Source: Aureliella sp046290675 (GTDB lineage: Bacteria; Planctomycetota; Planctomycetia; Pirellulales; Pirellulaceae). From it: a stretch of 64,000 nt of DNA. The stretch covers positions 954,597 through 1,018,596 of the forward strand of contig JBKAHA010000002.1 of NCBI GenBank assembly GCA_046290675.1, read 5' to 3'. This document shows, piece by piece, positions 63,770 to 64,000 of this stretch. Numbering within the stretch: position 1 is the stretch's first letter; each line of letters starts with the position of its first letter. Made by a program: the position numbers and the translations under genes. The notes below the pieces were generated by a model, which was not told the origin of the DNA, made no database searches, and saw nothing but the letters and a program-made list of their open reading frames with translations.

Positions 63770-63902
63770 TGCAATCCAAACAGTGAGGCCGACACCCCCC
63801 ACACAATTCCTCGACGAACCGCTTCGTGTGAGGTGGCCCCGCTTCGTGTGTGCCCGCTGGGAAAGAGAGAGAGTTGGGATGCTCTCGATTGGACTTCGCA
63901 AA

Positions 63903-63950
63903 TTGAAACTCTGATTAGCGCTGGGGGGAGCAGTCAGGGCCAATCAAAGT
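63903..63950. mobile_element. End fragments related to the 816-948 element
   Basis: 63903-63923 matches the right end of the 816-948 element at 19 of 21 positions. Eleven bases later, 63935-63950 matches its left end perfectly (16 of 16), and a further AGGCTGTT match follows near 63982. They are back to back, as if two copies adjoin, the second continuing past the window edge. Confidence 0.55.
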
Positions 63951-64000
63951 AAAAAATTGGGAAGAATTCCTCCCCGTCGCTCAGGCTGTTCGGATTGGAG

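Larger units (their letters stand above)
63646..64000. other. Repeat-rich terminal spacer
   Basis: 355 bp without a gene, holding a perfect 15-bp inverted repeat, direct repeats with periods 23 and 20, and two sequences resembling the ends of the element at 816-948. Confidence 0.6.

Overview
The window looks like chromosome of a planctomycete of the Rhodopirellula/Pirellulaceae kind. The evidence is the set of DUF1559 pseudopilin-like proteins, PEP-CTERM proteins, exported Gfo/Idh/MocA and sugar-isomerase-like proteins, a ceramidase–'Pmd' dehydrogenase–cytochrome c giant protein, frequent GTG/TTG starts, and long spacers with short tandem repeats. No rRNA, tRNA, CRISPR array or complete IS was recognised.

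Layout. 0–1 kb: the start of a DUF418 membrane protein (cut by the window edge) and a 133-bp inverted-repeat element flanked by a 10-bp direct repeat. 1–16.1 kb: one secreted protein on +, then a long minus-strand array that reads like a surface metal (probably zinc) locus: two DUF1559 proteins, a prepilin peptidase, two PEP-CTERM proteins with a histidine-bearing repeat, a His-rich lipoprotein coupled to an AztD-like propeller, a PQQ-propeller/EF-hand protein, and small Cys/His-rich exported proteins. 16.5–24 kb (+): a third Cys/His-rich protein, a DUF58 / transglutaminase-like / MoxR trio, then a second His-containing lipoprotein and an ArsP-type permease. 24–32 kb (+): an M1 aminopeptidase and a lyase–symporter–sialidase-like cluster suggestive of sialic-acid-type sugar use. 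32–42 kb: carbonic anhydrase, exported oxidoreductase, biotin synthase, a PSP1-domain protein, two Gly/Arg-rich exported paralogues, RecG and a thioredoxin-like lipoprotein. 42–49 kb: betaine-lipid genes (btaA, btaB), a DUF2461 protein, an AP2-domain protein, and the ergothioneine genes egtD and egtB. 49–55.5 kb (minus): an exported sugar isomerase-like protein, two small exported proteins, and a probable uronate operon (dehydrogenase, isomerase, UxaE-like epimerase) closed by a clear terminator. 55.7–63.7 kb: a HEAT–cupredoxin–cytochrome c protein, an exported peroxiredoxin, and the ceramidase–Pmd–cytochrome c protein.

The most notable single observation is the peroxiredoxin at 58265–58861 (minus). 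It is one continuous frame except for a TGA exactly where the peroxidatic cysteine belongs, followed by a SECIS-compatible hairpin. I read it as a selenoprotein that ordinary gene calling would split in two. The second is the complete miniature element at 816–948, with parts of relatives at the far right end. The third is the metal locus, whose proteins point to zinc capture at the cell surface although no ABC transporter lies in the window.
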